Shown piece after piece: positions 17,242 through 26,469 of a stretch of DNA of 64,000 nucleotides; the stretch's first letter is position 1; every line of letters begins with the position of its first letter. The stretch lies in contig NZ_JAJNCL010000002.1 in NCBI RefSeq assembly GCF_021025955.1, positions 547,626 through 611,625 of the forward strand, given 5' to 3'. The stretch comes from Rhodococcus qingshengii (lineage in GTDB: Bacteria > Actinomycetota > Actinomycetes > Mycobacteriales > Mycobacteriaceae). The notes beneath the pieces are model-generated. The model saw only the letters and a program-made list of their open reading frames with translations, had not been told where the DNA came from and made no database searches. The translations under genes and the position numbers were made by a program.

Positions 17242-17784
17242 GATGGATCTCTCAAAGGTGCGGGCAATCCATCACAGGTGAGAGTGACCCTCAGGTCGAA
17301 ATCGCCAAGGCTCTGTTTTGCTCCACTGCGCCAATACAGATTGGTCATCTCGCACTTCTGTGGAGACTGGTCCGACCCCACAGCCGCATTCACAGAAACT
17401 CTGCCGAAACTGTCAGGGGCGACCTGGGATTGATTCAGAAGAAGGATCAAGTAACCTCACGTCCCACTTCTGTTCGACCTGTCCAACCAGTTCGGACCGA
17501 GCCTGTCTCTCGGTTTCCTCTGGGTCCATTCGCGCTCGCGACTTGTCCACCACCACAGTGATGGCGAACAGTGCAGCGACAACCCCGATCGCGACCAGCA
17601 GTTTCCTCGTCTTCAGATTGGACCTCTGCCCACGAAGACGGATCCATCCATTCTGAATCAACCAGATGAAAAGCCAGAACATCACGATCGCCAGCAGAAT
17701 GATGAACTTGCCGATGAACCAATCAACGATCGGTGAATCTCTCACATCGGCAAGGAAGTGGAAATCGAGGTATTGGTCATCCAT
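17238..17784 (-). pseudogene. Membrane protein gene with probable frameshift
   Basis: ATG 17784 (GGAG 9 bases upstream) begins MDDQYLDFHFLADVRDSP, with two membrane segments (FIILLAIVMFWLFIWLI and KLLVAIGVVAALFAITVVV). This frame stops at 17413. A second frame (17238-17450) continues with LNQSQVAPDSFGRVSVNAAV and a Cys pair (KCEMTN, LTCDGL), and lacks its own ribosome site. Good codon use in both frames and their overlap suggest one ~180-residue gene (inner-membrane anchor plus extracytoplasmic domain) broken by a frameshift around 17415-17450. A sequencing error or two separate genes are alternatives. Confidence 0.5.
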
Positions 17785-18008
17785 GCTTCGGTTCTCCTCG
17801 CAATTGCATGCCATGCCGGTCCTGCCGCGGGTCCTGAGCGGAATCGCAAATGGCAGAATACGTTGCGCCGAAATCACATTCGGACATCAAGCTACTCAAT
17901 TCCTTCTCGACGTTCACGATGGCCTTCGCCTCTCACAGTTCCCGTCCAGCCGACGAGTGCTAGATCGTGCCTGCATCGAGCGGTGACCGCAGTACTCTTG
18001 CGCGAGCC

Positions 18009-18027
18009 CGCACGAAGAGTTCGTGCG
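18009..18027. terminator. Hairpin downstream of 18140 gene
   Basis: CGCACGAA-GAG-TTCGTGCG, an 8-bp perfect stem 113 bases after the stop of the minus-strand gene ending at 18140. No U-run. The 355-base stretch 17785-18139 holds no other feature I can support. Confidence 0.3.
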
Positions 18028-18139
18028 CAACGAAATCGAATTCACGACGCACTGCCACCACACAGGATTCGTTCTGCTCCGGAGCCCCCGCCAGTACCGC
18101 AAAGGTGCGCTTCGTTCGTGTTTTCGTCAGGCGAGTGGT

Positions 18140-18559
18140 TCAGCCGAGCCATTCGGAGATGGTGGCGTTGTCGATACCGCCACCGAACGAGTGGAACATC
18201 AGCAACGCTTGCCCCGACATCACGAGGCGACCGTCTTCGGTGAGGCCGATATCGAGCATCCCCGCTTGCCCATGCACCTGACACCACACGAAGTCGGGAA
18301 CGTGCAACAACCCCGATGTCGGGTCCGTATCGAGGTCAGCCGGATGAAGGGACACTTCACCGAAGACGTTGTCCTCGAGCGCTTCCGCGGTCTCACGGTC
18401 CACCAATACCAGCGGGCCGGCACCGATCAGTCCGTCGGTAGGTTGCCGGGTGAACACGAAGTGCGCCCTCTCTACCGTCGGCGGCAAGGTTGCGGTATCG
18501 ACAACTGTGCGATCCCCGACAAACCCTGGCTGTTCCGGGACGACGACCCAGTGGTCCAT
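18140..18559 (-). CDS. Hypothetical protein in toxin-immunity operon
   Basis: 139 residues, starting MDHWVVVPEQPGFVGDRTVV. No signal peptide and no membrane segment; acidic overall, with Trp/Phe-rich turns (DFVWCQVHGQAGMLDIGLTE). Third gene after the large secreted toxin candidate, 62 bases beyond the 275-aa gene. Small acidic cytosolic proteins at this position are often immunity proteins, but no family was recognised. Confidence 0.6.
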   Translation of the reverse strand: MDHWVVVPEQPGFVGDRTVVDTATLPPTVERAHFVFTRQPTDGLIGAGPLVLVDRETAEALEDNVFGEVSLHPADLDTDPTSGLLHVPDFVWCQVHGQAGMLDIGLTEDGRLVMSGQALLMFHSFGGGIDNATISEWLG

Positions 18560-18621
18560 TGATTTCCCATCTCCCTGAAGTGTTGCGGTCGAAGCAAATT
18601 CGAGATTTTGCAGACGCGTGG

Positions 18622-19449
18622 CTAGCCGTTGCCCAAGTCGTCGAGAACGTCGGCGAACACCGAATCCGGTAGCGCGTAGTGCTCACGCACCGTGGCACGT
18701 CGATGCTCGTCGAGCCACCGCAGTGCCGTCTCTCGATCACCGGCAGCGGCTACCTCACGAAACTGTTCCCAGAACATGACAAGTAGACCTGCCGGGTCGG
18801 CAGCCCGGCTGCGGAGATAGTCGAGTTGGCTGTCGATGACCTCAAGCGGTGAGCCTGTATCGGCGATTACACGCAGGCCTGCCAAGAGTTTCCAGTTGGT
18901 ACGGTGCTGTTCATCGCGAGCTAGGTAGGCGTCTTCGAACCACGCGGTAATGGCGTCGATCGGCTTCAAAGCAAACAGTTCCGTTGCGGGTCCCTGAGCC
19001 CACCGCGTGACCAGCGCCGCAGCGGAATCGGTGTCGAAGATGTCGATCTGCAGTCGCCGAAACTCTTTGTCTCGAAGCCTACTGTCCGAACTATCCTGCG
19101 TGAGGGTGATCGCACGTGGAACAAGAGGCTCGAAGAGCGGTGTGTGCCCGACAATCAGCCGTTCTCGGTTCGGGATAGGGTCGATCCCGACTGTGTCGAA
19201 GAACCATCGCACCGGAGTGTGCAATAGTTCCGCTCGCAAACCGTTTCCGATGATGGTCCAGTTCGGGCCGAGCCTCTCCGCCGCCGCGTCCAGTACCTTC
19301 TCCCAGGCGGCACCTCTCCCCTTCTTCGGAGTCAGATCCGCGACGGCATCTTTCGCCATCGCCCGCAACTGATCCCGGTCCATTCCTAGGGATTCGAGCA
19401 CCTCACTGACCGATTTCGGAGGCTTAGGCTTGTCATCGCTCATCTGCAC
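18622..19449 (-). CDS. Candidate immunity protein for the PD-(D/E)XK toxin
   Basis: 275 residues (273 from Met3). Cytosolic, charged, mostly helical; begins MSDDKPKPPKSVSEVLESLG and later has RWFFDTVGIDPIPNRERLIV and FDTDSAAALVTRWAQG. The start lies 20 bases after the stop of the toxin-like gene, on the same strand, the usual place for a cognate immunity gene. No known immunity family recognised. The assignment rests on position. Confidence 0.55.
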   Translation of the reverse strand: MQMSDDKPKPPKSVSEVLESLGMDRDQLRAMAKDAVADLTPKKGRGAAWEKVLDAAAERLGPNWTIIGNGLRAELLHTPVRWFFDTVGIDPIPNRERLIVGHTPLFEPLVPRAITLTQDSSDSRLRDKEFRRLQIDIFDTDSAAALVTRWAQGPATELFALKPIDAITAWFEDAYLARDEQHRTNWKLLAGLRVIADTGSPLEVIDSQLDYLRSRAADPAGLLVMFWEQFREVAAAGDRETALRWLDEHRRATVREHYALPDSVFADVLDDLGNG

Positions 19450-19468
19450 ACATCCTGTCCATCGAACG

Positions 19469-22249
19469 TCATTCGTTGTCCATCGCTTCAGGGAAAAGAT
19501 TCTTGATCCAGTTCAACGGAATCTGCAGGAACTGCGCGGCATTCTCTGCCCAGGCACGATCGATCGCCGCGTTTCCGGTCTTCAGATCCCACACCTGCAG
19601 AATAGTCGGTGTCGCAGTACCCAATGCATCGACGATCGTGCGGACTAATACGACGTCAGGCCGAAAGCTTCCCGGCTCACCTCGAACCGCGACTTCCGGT
19701 CCCCCCTCGATCGGCCTGAACGATACTTCCGGCAGTAACTCAACACCAGGAAAGAGCTGCTCGACCTGTGGAGAGAGAATACTGCGGACGAATCCTTCAA
19801 ACATCGAATGCGCGAAAATGCCGAGTAGCCACGGGGGTAGGTGTGTCCCGTTCCGCTCAAGTACGGTCCGCCATGCCAGAGACGCCAGATACTGCAATAT
19901 CGGCTCCACATGGTCGATAACGACCTGGTCCTGAGTAGGTGGCGGCGAATCAGGAGGAATGACTGGCGGAGTTCTCGGCGTCCGGGCTGGGCCCGGCTCG
20001 ATAGCTGCTGATGGTGGCACTAGTACGCCGGGGAGCGGTGTATCGGGTGATGTCGTCCCAGGGGTTGGGGTAGAGGGCCGCTCTGTCGGATCTTTGATGG
20101 CACCCGGCTGCGGGATCGTGCTCGGGTCCGGATCGAAGGGGTCGAACTCCGGAGGACCGGGCTGGGTCGGCGCACCGGGTGCCTCGGGATCGACCGGGAT
20201 GTGGCCCGGGTTGACCGGATCGACGGCCGGTTGCTCGCCCGGTTCGGGAGCCGAAGGTTGTTCGGGGTCACCGAATCCAGGTGTGGTGGTGCCGGGGTCT
20301 ACTGGTGGTTCGAAACCCGGATCCGACGGTGTGGTCGGATCGGCTGAATCCGGTGCGCCGGATGGATCTTGCGGTCCTGTCGGATCGTCGGGTTGAGGAT
20401 CGCCAGGCAGACGGGGCCCAGGACGGGGTTTCGGCTTCGTCGGTGATGGTTTCGTTGCCGGCCCGGACGGCACGGTACGCACAGGAGGTATCGTCGCCAA
20501 CGGATTGAGAACAGCATTGATGATTGCTCGTTGCTCCTCGGAGAGCTTCGCGATCTCCTCGATGAGCAGTGAGTAGAAGTTCAGTCCGGCCTTGAGCGCC
20601 AACTCGCGCAGGTTCAGCAGGTCCTTGAGTACAGCGGGATCGTCCAACCTAGCACCGCGGGCGATCTGCTCGAAGAAATTCGCAATCGCCACCGCCAACG
20701 ACACACCGCCCACCACGGCCTCGGCGACAGAGGAAATCGAGAAGCCTGCCAATTCCGCTTGGGGGGTGTCGGTTTCGTTCGGTGTAGCGGGGGCGGCGTC
20801 GACAGACGGGGCTGTCCCGGCACCGGGTCCGTCCACGCCGATGCCTGCACCGATGTCCTCGGTCGGCGACTGCTGCGGGATCTGCTCAGGCACTTGCGCC
20901 GGAGCCTGCTCAGGGACTTGTGGTTCGGGCTCCACCGCGGGTGAGGCTGTTGGTTGGGTGGGTTTCGGTTTCTGGACTGGTGGATTCGGGGCCTTGTGGC
21001 CTTGGACTGGTGGTGGCTCGTTCCAATGTTGACCGTCCTCCGGGCGGGTGCCGTCGTCCTCACCGGAGATTTTGGTCGGGCGCGCCGGAGTGGGGGATTT
21101 CTTGCCGCGCTGTGTGTGGTCTTCCGGGTCCGCCAAAATCGGATAGAGCACGTTCTCGATACCGGCGGTGTCGACGACCTGGACGAGTTGTCCGTCCCGG
21201 ATCTCGTAATGCGTCGGGATGGGTGTGCCGTTGGCGTCGTACGCCCACGGGGCGTCGATTGTCGAGACCGGGTTTCCGTCGGCGTCGAAAACAGTGACCG
21301 TGCCATCGGGGTTGACGCGCATGTGACCGCCGGGCGGCACCGTCACCGGAATCACGGATTCGTGCGAGGACGTTTCGTCGTGGATCAGGAAGAAGAACCG
21401 GCTTCCGCCGGTGATCGGATCGAACACCCGCAACGTCGACTGACCACCGCGTGCATACGCCATCAATGGCGAAGCGATAGTCCCGACCGCCTGGGAGAGT
21501 ACTGATTCCGGTGTCCGTGGACTGAAAGGTCCCGGCCGCCCACGCACTCCGATACCCGCAGCGGTGAACGCCGCAGCGCCGATCAGGGTGAGTTCGAGAT
21601 ACCGGTCACGATCTTCACCCTCCCCGGTTGCAGCGACATCTGCTGCCGGCTCCGGAACCGGCTGGGCCGGTGCGATATTCGAATCCGAATCCGCGGGGAC
21701 CGGTCCGGGACCACGATCGGGAACCGCTGAGGGCGCGGTCGATCCTGCAGGTTGCGGCGTGGTCGGGGCAGGCCCGCCTGTGGTCGTCGGAATCCGAACT
21801 CCCGCAGGGTTCTCGATACCTGGCGGTGTCGGCGTATTCGGCTGTCCAGGCAGCGCGGCGCCGGGCACGGGGACGATGGGGGTGCCGTTGTAGGCGGGAA
21901 AGTTCGTCGGAGCATTCGCCCCGACATTCGGGCCACCACCCGGAGCCTGCGCACCGGGGAGCCCAACGGTGGCCGTCGGCGCAGCCGTCGCGGTCGTGGA
22001 CGGCGCAGTAAGGCACGGGTTGATGTACTCCGGCGGGATCGGTGCACCAGGTGGCAGTGAGGCAATCAGGTTCAGGTAGATCTGATGATCACGTGCCCGC
22101 ACCGCCGCGCAATCCTCTTCCGGTGTCGCATGCGCCTGGCCGGCAGTGAGCGCGAGCCCCGCACCGATCACGCCGGCGGTCCCGGTCAGCAGTGCTCCGG
22201 CTGCAAGTAACCCCGCGAATGACCGCTTGAGTCGCAGAGCGGACTTCAC
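19469..22249 (-). CDS. Secreted proline-rich protein with C-terminal PD-(D/E)XK nuclease-like domain (polymorphic toxin candidate)
   Basis: 926 residues from GTG 22249, which overlaps the stop of the upstream membrane gene. A signal peptide is clear (MKSALRLKRSFAGLLAAGAL then AGQAHA before TPEED). A Pro/Thr-rich linker is followed by a hydrophobic segment (LELTLIGAAAFTAAGIGV, about 220), a beta-rich module (VPPGGHMRVNPDGTVTVFDA; PWAYDANGTPIPTHYEI; LYPILADPEDH, about 300-390), a second long Pro-rich region with a helical segment (530-600), and a C-terminal domain. The last ~150 residues hold RPDVVLV (Asp865) and QVWDLKTGNA (Asp888, Lys890), the spacing of a PD-(D/E)XK nuclease. Linker plus variable nuclease tip plus a following small gene is the layout of polymorphic toxins. 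Nuclease activity is inferred. Confidence 0.75.
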   Translation of the reverse strand: MKSALRLKRSFAGLLAAGALLTGTAGVIGAGLALTAGQAHATPEEDCAAVRARDHQIYLNLIASLPPGAPIPPEYINPCLTAPSTTATAAPTATVGLPGAQAPGGGPNVGANAPTNFPAYNGTPIVPVPGAALPGQPNTPTPPGIENPAGVRIPTTTGGPAPTTPQPAGSTAPSAVPDRGPGPVPADSDSNIAPAQPVPEPAADVAATGEGEDRDRYLELTLIGAAAFTAAGIGVRGRPGPFSPRTPESVLSQAVGTIASPLMAYARGGQSTLRVFDPITGGSRFFFLIHDETSSHESVIPVTVPPGGHMRVNPDGTVTVFDADGNPVSTIDAPWAYDANGTPIPTHYEIRDGQLVQVVDTAGIENVLYPILADPEDHTQRGKKSPTPARPTKISGEDDGTRPEDGQHWNEPPPVQGHKAPNPPVQKPKPTQPTASPAVEPEPQVPEQAPAQVPEQIPQQSPTEDIGAGIGVDGPGAGTAPSVDAAPATPNETDTPQAELAGFSISSVAEAVVGGVSLAVAIANFFEQIARGARLDDPAVLKDLLNLRELALKAGLNFYSLLIEEIAKLSEEQRAIINAVLNPLATIPPVRTVPSGPATKPSPTKPKPRPGPRLPGDPQPDDPTGPQDPSGAPDSADPTTPSDPGFEPPVDPGTTTPGFGDPEQPSAPEPGEQPAVDPVNPGHIPVDPEAPGAPTQPGPPEFDPFDPDPSTIPQPGAIKDPTERPSTPTPGTTSPDTPLPGVLVPPSAAIEPGPARTPRTPPVIPPDSPPPTQDQVVIDHVEPILQYLASLAWRTVLERNGTHLPPWLLGIFAHSMFEGFVRSILSPQVEQLFPGVELLPEVSFRPIEGGPEVAVRGEPGSFRPDVVLVRTIVDALGTATPTILQVWDLKTGNAAIDRAWAENAAQFLQIPLNWIKNLFPEAMDNE

Positions 22250-22590
22250 CGACGATCACCACTCGTGCCCGACTTCTTCCTCACCGTGGCAATCAATTTG
22301 TCTGCGCCCCACCAGAACAGGCGCCCCGCGATCGACATCCACAGAAAGAACGCCAGATACACCAGGATCGTCCCGTAATCCTCGGCCCAACCCCCGAGTC
22401 GCCCGATCACCGCGAACGCTGCAATCAACAACCCCAACCCGAAAACGGAGGCGATCACCGCCTTCGACGTTTCGCTCAATTCACTGTTCGGGTCCCAGCC
22501 GTCATCGCCAGCGTTGCGGGCGCGACCGACAGCAGCTCGTTGATCAGCTATCGGATCAGGCCGAGAATGATCAGCACTACGGACAGCCAT
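22246..22590 (-). CDS. Small membrane protein upstream of toxin candidate
   Basis: 114 residues from ATG 22590 (MAVRSADHSRPDPIADQ). A hydrophilic N-terminal half precedes two membrane helices (AVIASVFGLGLLIAAFAVI and YGTILVYLAFFLWMSIAG) and a basic tail. The stop overlaps the GTG of the toxin gene (GTGA), so the two are coupled. It may assist export or anchoring of the large protein. Confidence 0.6.
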   Translation of the reverse strand: MAVRSADHSRPDPIADQRAAVGRARNAGDDGWDPNSELSETSKAVIASVFGLGLLIAAFAVIGRLGGWAEDYGTILVYLAFFLWMSIAGRLFWWGADKLIATVRKKSGTSGDRR

Positions 22591-22774
22591 CACATGAACT
22601 CCAGACGATGAACGAGAACAACAGCAGGACAAAAGAATTCAGAGAGGATCTGAATGCGACAAAATCGAATGGCGCGCTAAGTCGATGTCAAGGCGCACAA
22701 TGACGTCAGAAAACAGTCAGTTGCGGCGCGGATGTCGAGCAGATATCCCCGCGTGAGCGCCCCCGGATCAGAGG

Positions 22775-23461
22775 TCAGAGCCAGGTGGGATCGGAGTACA
22801 CGAACAACGTGTTATCCGACGTCGCCGTCGACACCGACAACTGCGCATAAGATCGAATCGTCACCGGACCCATGCACGCATCAACCTTCACGTGCACGTT
22901 CTCTGCCGTGATCGACGCCGTCGACGACTCGAGATCCTTCTTCCCCAACGGAATCGTCGTGATCGTGCCCGGCGCAATTGTCGACTGAATACTCGGATTC
23001 ACCGACGCATTCACACCCACGTTCGCCGACGGGACACCCGAAATACTCACACCGACAGACGGGCCGAGCGAAAAGCCAAGCCCCAAGCCAAGTCCGGAGG
23101 AGACATCGATCTGGCAGCCGATCTGCAACCCCTGCTCGACATATCCGGTCTTCACTGCCGAATCGCCCTGACCACCGATCGTGCCGGTCACCTTCGCCGA
23201 CACGAACCCCTCACGGGTGAACGCCGTCGTCGCCAGATTCGGCACCGGATTCGCCGAAAGTTTGGTAGCAGCAAGATCCAACGACCAGCCGTCATCGGTG
23301 ACCGTGCTCGCATACTTGTCTGCCAACGCCGTCGGGGCCGCCGAGGCGGTCCCACCAAAGACGATTCCTGCTACGACAATGCTTGCAGCACAAACACTTA
23401 CAGCCCCACCCAAAGGCTTCACACAGGGACGTGCTGCGCGATTCGATTGACCGATTCCCAT
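22775..23461 (-). CDS. MspA-family outer membrane porin
   Basis: 228 residues from ATG 23461, with GGGAG 7 bases upstream. The N-terminus has a hydrophobic export signal (AVSVCAASIVVAGIVFGG then TASA). The mature part shows the MspA pattern: DDGWSLDLAATKLSANPVP, GYVEQGLQIGCQIDVSSG, a Gly/Leu-rich rim-to-stem stretch (GLGLGLGFSLGPSVGVSI), and a second Cys (DACMGP). These octameric porins cross the mycolic-acid outer membrane. This gene on the accessory element implies the host has such an envelope. The stretch 23462-23937 beyond it holds no feature I can support. Confidence 0.88.
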   Translation of the reverse strand: MGIGQSNRAARPCVKPLGGAVSVCAASIVVAGIVFGGTASAAPTALADKYASTVTDDGWSLDLAATKLSANPVPNLATTAFTREGFVSAKVTGTIGGQGDSAVKTGYVEQGLQIGCQIDVSSGLGLGLGFSLGPSVGVSISGVPSANVGVNASVNPSIQSTIAPGTITTIPLGKKDLESSTASITAENVHVKVDACMGPVTIRSYAQLSVSTATSDNTLFVYSDPTWL

Positions 23462-23937
23462 GGACTGCTCCCAAGCCTCGAACGGCAACCCGCCGGTAAC
23501 CGATAACTAACTGAACAAGTTACCGGACAGTACCAATCGTCCCGTTTGGCCGCCACAACTCCGAAGGCCCCGGAGCGAAAATACCTCGAAACTCCAATAA
23601 CAGACACATCACGAAAGCAGTCCGACCTGCATAAGGGACCTTTGTCACCACGTGTCCGACATCACGTTTCCTGTTTGGTGCACGCGGTACGTCCCCGAGC
23701 ATTCCCAGCGTCGACGGCTGCACAGTTCTCCAACAGTTTCCGGACAACGAAGGGCTCAGGGGTCTGACCGAAAGACACGACTACTAAGTCCGAAGGAAGG
23801 AAGACCACGGTTGACACGAACGGTCGAAACATCCGAGTTTCTCACTCCCAACACTCGACTCAGTGCCGAAGAGGATCAGTAGCCGAATTCCACAGCGACG
23901 CCGGCTTGGTCACGCGAATGCGTACCGTGAGCAGAAT

Positions 23938-24861
23938 TCACACAGAGGTCGATTTAGTGTGCATCTGCTCAATCAGCCTTCTCAGCTCCGGGTGATCGAA
24001 AACGTCTGCTGGCTTGAGTGCCCTTGCCACGTTGAGGCAGCTACCGATCTCGGACGCGGGCGGGAGTTGCCTCTTGATGTTGACCACGATGGACCTGTAC
24101 CTACTTGGCACCGACCAATTTAGGTCGTCGACCAGGTAGCCGGGAATCGAACCGGCGGTCGCAGTCAAGGGATCAACCCCGACACGTCTGACGGCGTAGT
24201 CAATCCAGCCTCTGCGATTGAGTTCATTCTCTGTCGCCCATGCAGGATTCTTCTTGGCTAACCGCAGCTGCATTTTGTGGAAGGCGGACTCAACATCGGG
24301 GGCACCTTCCCTCGCCGCCTTCGCTATCGACATGAGCGCCCTCATGCTGCCAAGAAGCCGAGTTCCCGGATGTCCAACTGGAAGATAGACACCCATCTGC
24401 CAAGCTGGATACGCGCAATTGGAACGCTCTTCTGCCACCGCGGCGAGGACTGCTTCCGACCAGACTTGATTCCAAGCATCGAGAAGGTCGGAGACCTGAG
24501 TTGCCGCGTCGATCCATCGCTGCCATTGCTGCCCATCAGGTGTCTGCCTGAACATCGCCCAGTTCGCATTGACTTGCGATTCCAATTGGGCCTGGTGCTG
24601 CCTGGCCGCCTGTCTCTGAGCCTGCTGTGCGGCCTGTTGCGCGCTTACGGCTTGCGAACGAGCTTGCTGCTGGCGCTGATTCGCCTCGTCAACTTCTCGC
24701 GCCTCTCGTTTCTTCGCCAATCGCGCAATCTCCGCATTCGCTGCGGCATTCTCGCGGGCACGACGTTGTCCATCCTTCGCTGCCTTCTGGGCGGCACGGG
24801 TCTGCTCTTCGGCCTCGTAAAGCATCCGGTCTTGCCACGTCGGTCCGTCGAACAACCCCAC
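23938..24861 (-). CDS. Hypothetical protein with long Gln/Ala coiled coil
   Basis: 307 residues starting MGLFDGPTWQDRMLYEAEEQ. Residues about 15-100 form a Gln/Ala/Arg-rich coiled coil (QQAAQQAQRQAARQHQAQL). The remainder is helical with conserved-looking Trp residues (QQWQRWIDAATQVSDLLDAW). No signal peptide. No family recognised. Confidence 0.6.
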   Translation of the reverse strand: MGLFDGPTWQDRMLYEAEEQTRAAQKAAKDGQRRARENAAANAEIARLAKKREAREVDEANQRQQQARSQAVSAQQAAQQAQRQAARQHQAQLESQVNANWAMFRQTPDGQQWQRWIDAATQVSDLLDAWNQVWSEAVLAAVAEERSNCAYPAWQMGVYLPVGHPGTRLLGSMRALMSIAKAAREGAPDVESAFHKMQLRLAKKNPAWATENELNRRGWIDYAVRRVGVDPLTATAGSIPGYLVDDLNWSVPSRYRSIVVNIKRQLPPASEIGSCLNVARALKPADVFDHPELRRLIEQMHTKSTSV

Positions 24862-24928
24862 ATTGCCCCCTTCATTTCATACCGCAGATACCAATTGGCT
24901 ACGTTTTTGAACGAACGTCGCTGGTGAG

Positions 24929-25341
24929 TTAGCGGGATGATTCGTACCCGGCAACTCTCCTGGACCGTACCAGTGTGCTGGCACGCACATCCGCGTCGAT
25001 CACATTGATCGATGGTCCAAACAATCTCGCAATTCTCAGAAGAAGGGGTGGTGCAGTCCCTACGTCATCGAGAATGAACCGAACAAAGTTCAGAGGCCGA
25101 TCAGGAACCACTGGTAGGCCCCACCGCTTGAACAGCACTTTTTGCTGACCGATACAGGTTTGAGACTTTTGCAATATCTCTTCGTAGGAACGAGAGATGC
25201 CTCCACGCTGGGACGAGGGAGGTCACCGCCCGCTTGTGTCACCTCGAAACAACCTGCATTCCGACAACAGAAACGCACCAGAGCCATTCGCGGCGCACAG
25301 CAGTCCATAACGGGTTTGCGAATGGTGCTAGATTCTGGCAA
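24929..25341 (-). pseudogene. Possible small gene with frameshift at an A5 run
   Basis: Two overlapping minus-strand frames join near 25135-25145. The first contains RFCCRNAGCFEVTQAGGD and LKPVSVSKK; the second continues VLFKRWGLPVVPDRPLNFVR and SINVIDADVRASTLVRSRRV. The junction lies on AGCAAAAAGTG, a run prone to slippage. A repaired product would be about 120 residues, with no known family. Weak evidence; the stretch may simply be non-coding. Confidence 0.3.
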
Positions 25342-25372
25342 AGCCTTCGCCCTCAGGACTGAGGATTAACAC

Positions 25373-26218
25373 ATGACTCCACCCGGTGCAGGATCGATGC
25401 AGGAACCACCCGGTTGGTACCCCGACCCGGATTCGCCGTCTCTCCGCTGGTGGGATGGTATTCAGTGGTCCGATCGGTGGGCACCAGCCTCGAATCGCCC
25501 AAATGGCGCCACGACCTCAGAGGCGACACAGTTTGCATCTCCGAGTCCAGCCAATTCCAGGCACTGGCAAGCTGCTTCTTACAGCTCTGCACAGGCGAAC
25601 AGCCAAAGTACGTCGAAGACCGCTACAGCACCGAAAAAGAAGCAGTTCACCGTCCTTTGGGTTGCCGGACTGATCTTTGTGGTCGGACTCTTCGGCTCAA
25701 TTTTGGCGAACAATTCCAGCGACAACTCAACCAACGAAGCAACCAAGACCGTCGAAGGGCCCACGGACCCGCAAAGTCTCGCGTCAGCTCTTCCCACAGT
25801 CAGGGACACGTCCTTCGGTGACCTGAGCAGCTACAGAACCCTGGACGAATCCGAATTCAAGAAGATAATGCATCCGTCTGGCGATCTGGTGGAGTATCCA
25901 TACCCTTATGTGGGCTCGCGTGTGGTTCTCTATGGCAAGGTCGATGAACTTCCATCGGAATATGAAACCTCTACCGGTGGCACGTACTTCGACGCCACCG
26001 TCAGCTGGCATGACCTCGGTCCAATAGTCAGCTGGAGTCTGAACTCCGTCGACGTACCCATCATCGGCTTGAGATCAGATCTCGGCGACGTCGAACCGGG
26101 CAGTAACCTTGCGATCTATGTGGAGGTCCGCCGCCCATTCCTCACTGGAGCGAAGGTATTCGACTCTGCGCTGCGCGATCCATTCCTCGTTGCACACTCA
26201 GTGCGAGTGATTCGGTAA
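25373..26218 (+). CDS. DUF2510 membrane-anchored protein
   Basis: 281 residues. The N-terminal DUF2510 motif is clear (EPPGWYPDPDSPSLRWWDGI then QWSDRW, about 10-36). A low-complexity Ser/Thr/Ala linker follows, one membrane helix (FTVLWVAGLIFVVGLFGSIL, about 92-111), and an outside domain of ~165 residues (about 112-281) with a beta-rich pattern (SRVVLYGKVDELPSEYE). Actinobacterial DUF2510 proteins are usually membrane anchored with variable outer domains. Function unknown. Confidence 0.75.
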   Translation: MTPPGAGSMQEPPGWYPDPDSPSLRWWDGIQWSDRWAPASNRPNGATTSEATQFASPSPANSRHWQAASYSSAQANSQSTSKTATAPKKKQFTVLWVAGLIFVVGLFGSILANNSSDNSTNEATKTVEGPTDPQSLASALPTVRDTSFGDLSSYRTLDESEFKKIMHPSGDLVEYPYPYVGSRVVLYGKVDELPSEYETSTGGTYFDATVSWHDLGPIVSWSLNSVDVPIIGLRSDLGDVEPGSNLAIYVEVRRPFLTGAKVFDSALRDPFLVAHSVRVIR

Positions 26219-26469
26219 TCCGACGTAACGTGGGTCATGCCTGAGACCAGTCCAAAATCACAAACGGAATGCCTGCGGAAAGCCGTCGGTCGGCGCACCC
26301 AAATTGATCAGCAGAGGCCGATCCGTCCGGATCCCGGGCCCCAGATCCCGGATCCCGATACTGGCTTCACCTACCAATGTGGGTGCTCATGCAGCAAATT
26401 CGGCGACCAGACAATGACGACAAACGCGTGTTGAGCCACCTCGAAACTGTTCTCCGATCGAATTCTGCG

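Noticed and set aside
20614..21306. Long minus-strand frame inside the Pro-rich toxin gene
   Set aside because: Very Arg/Pro-rich and fully inside a better-supported frame; it is a shadow of the GC-rich gene.
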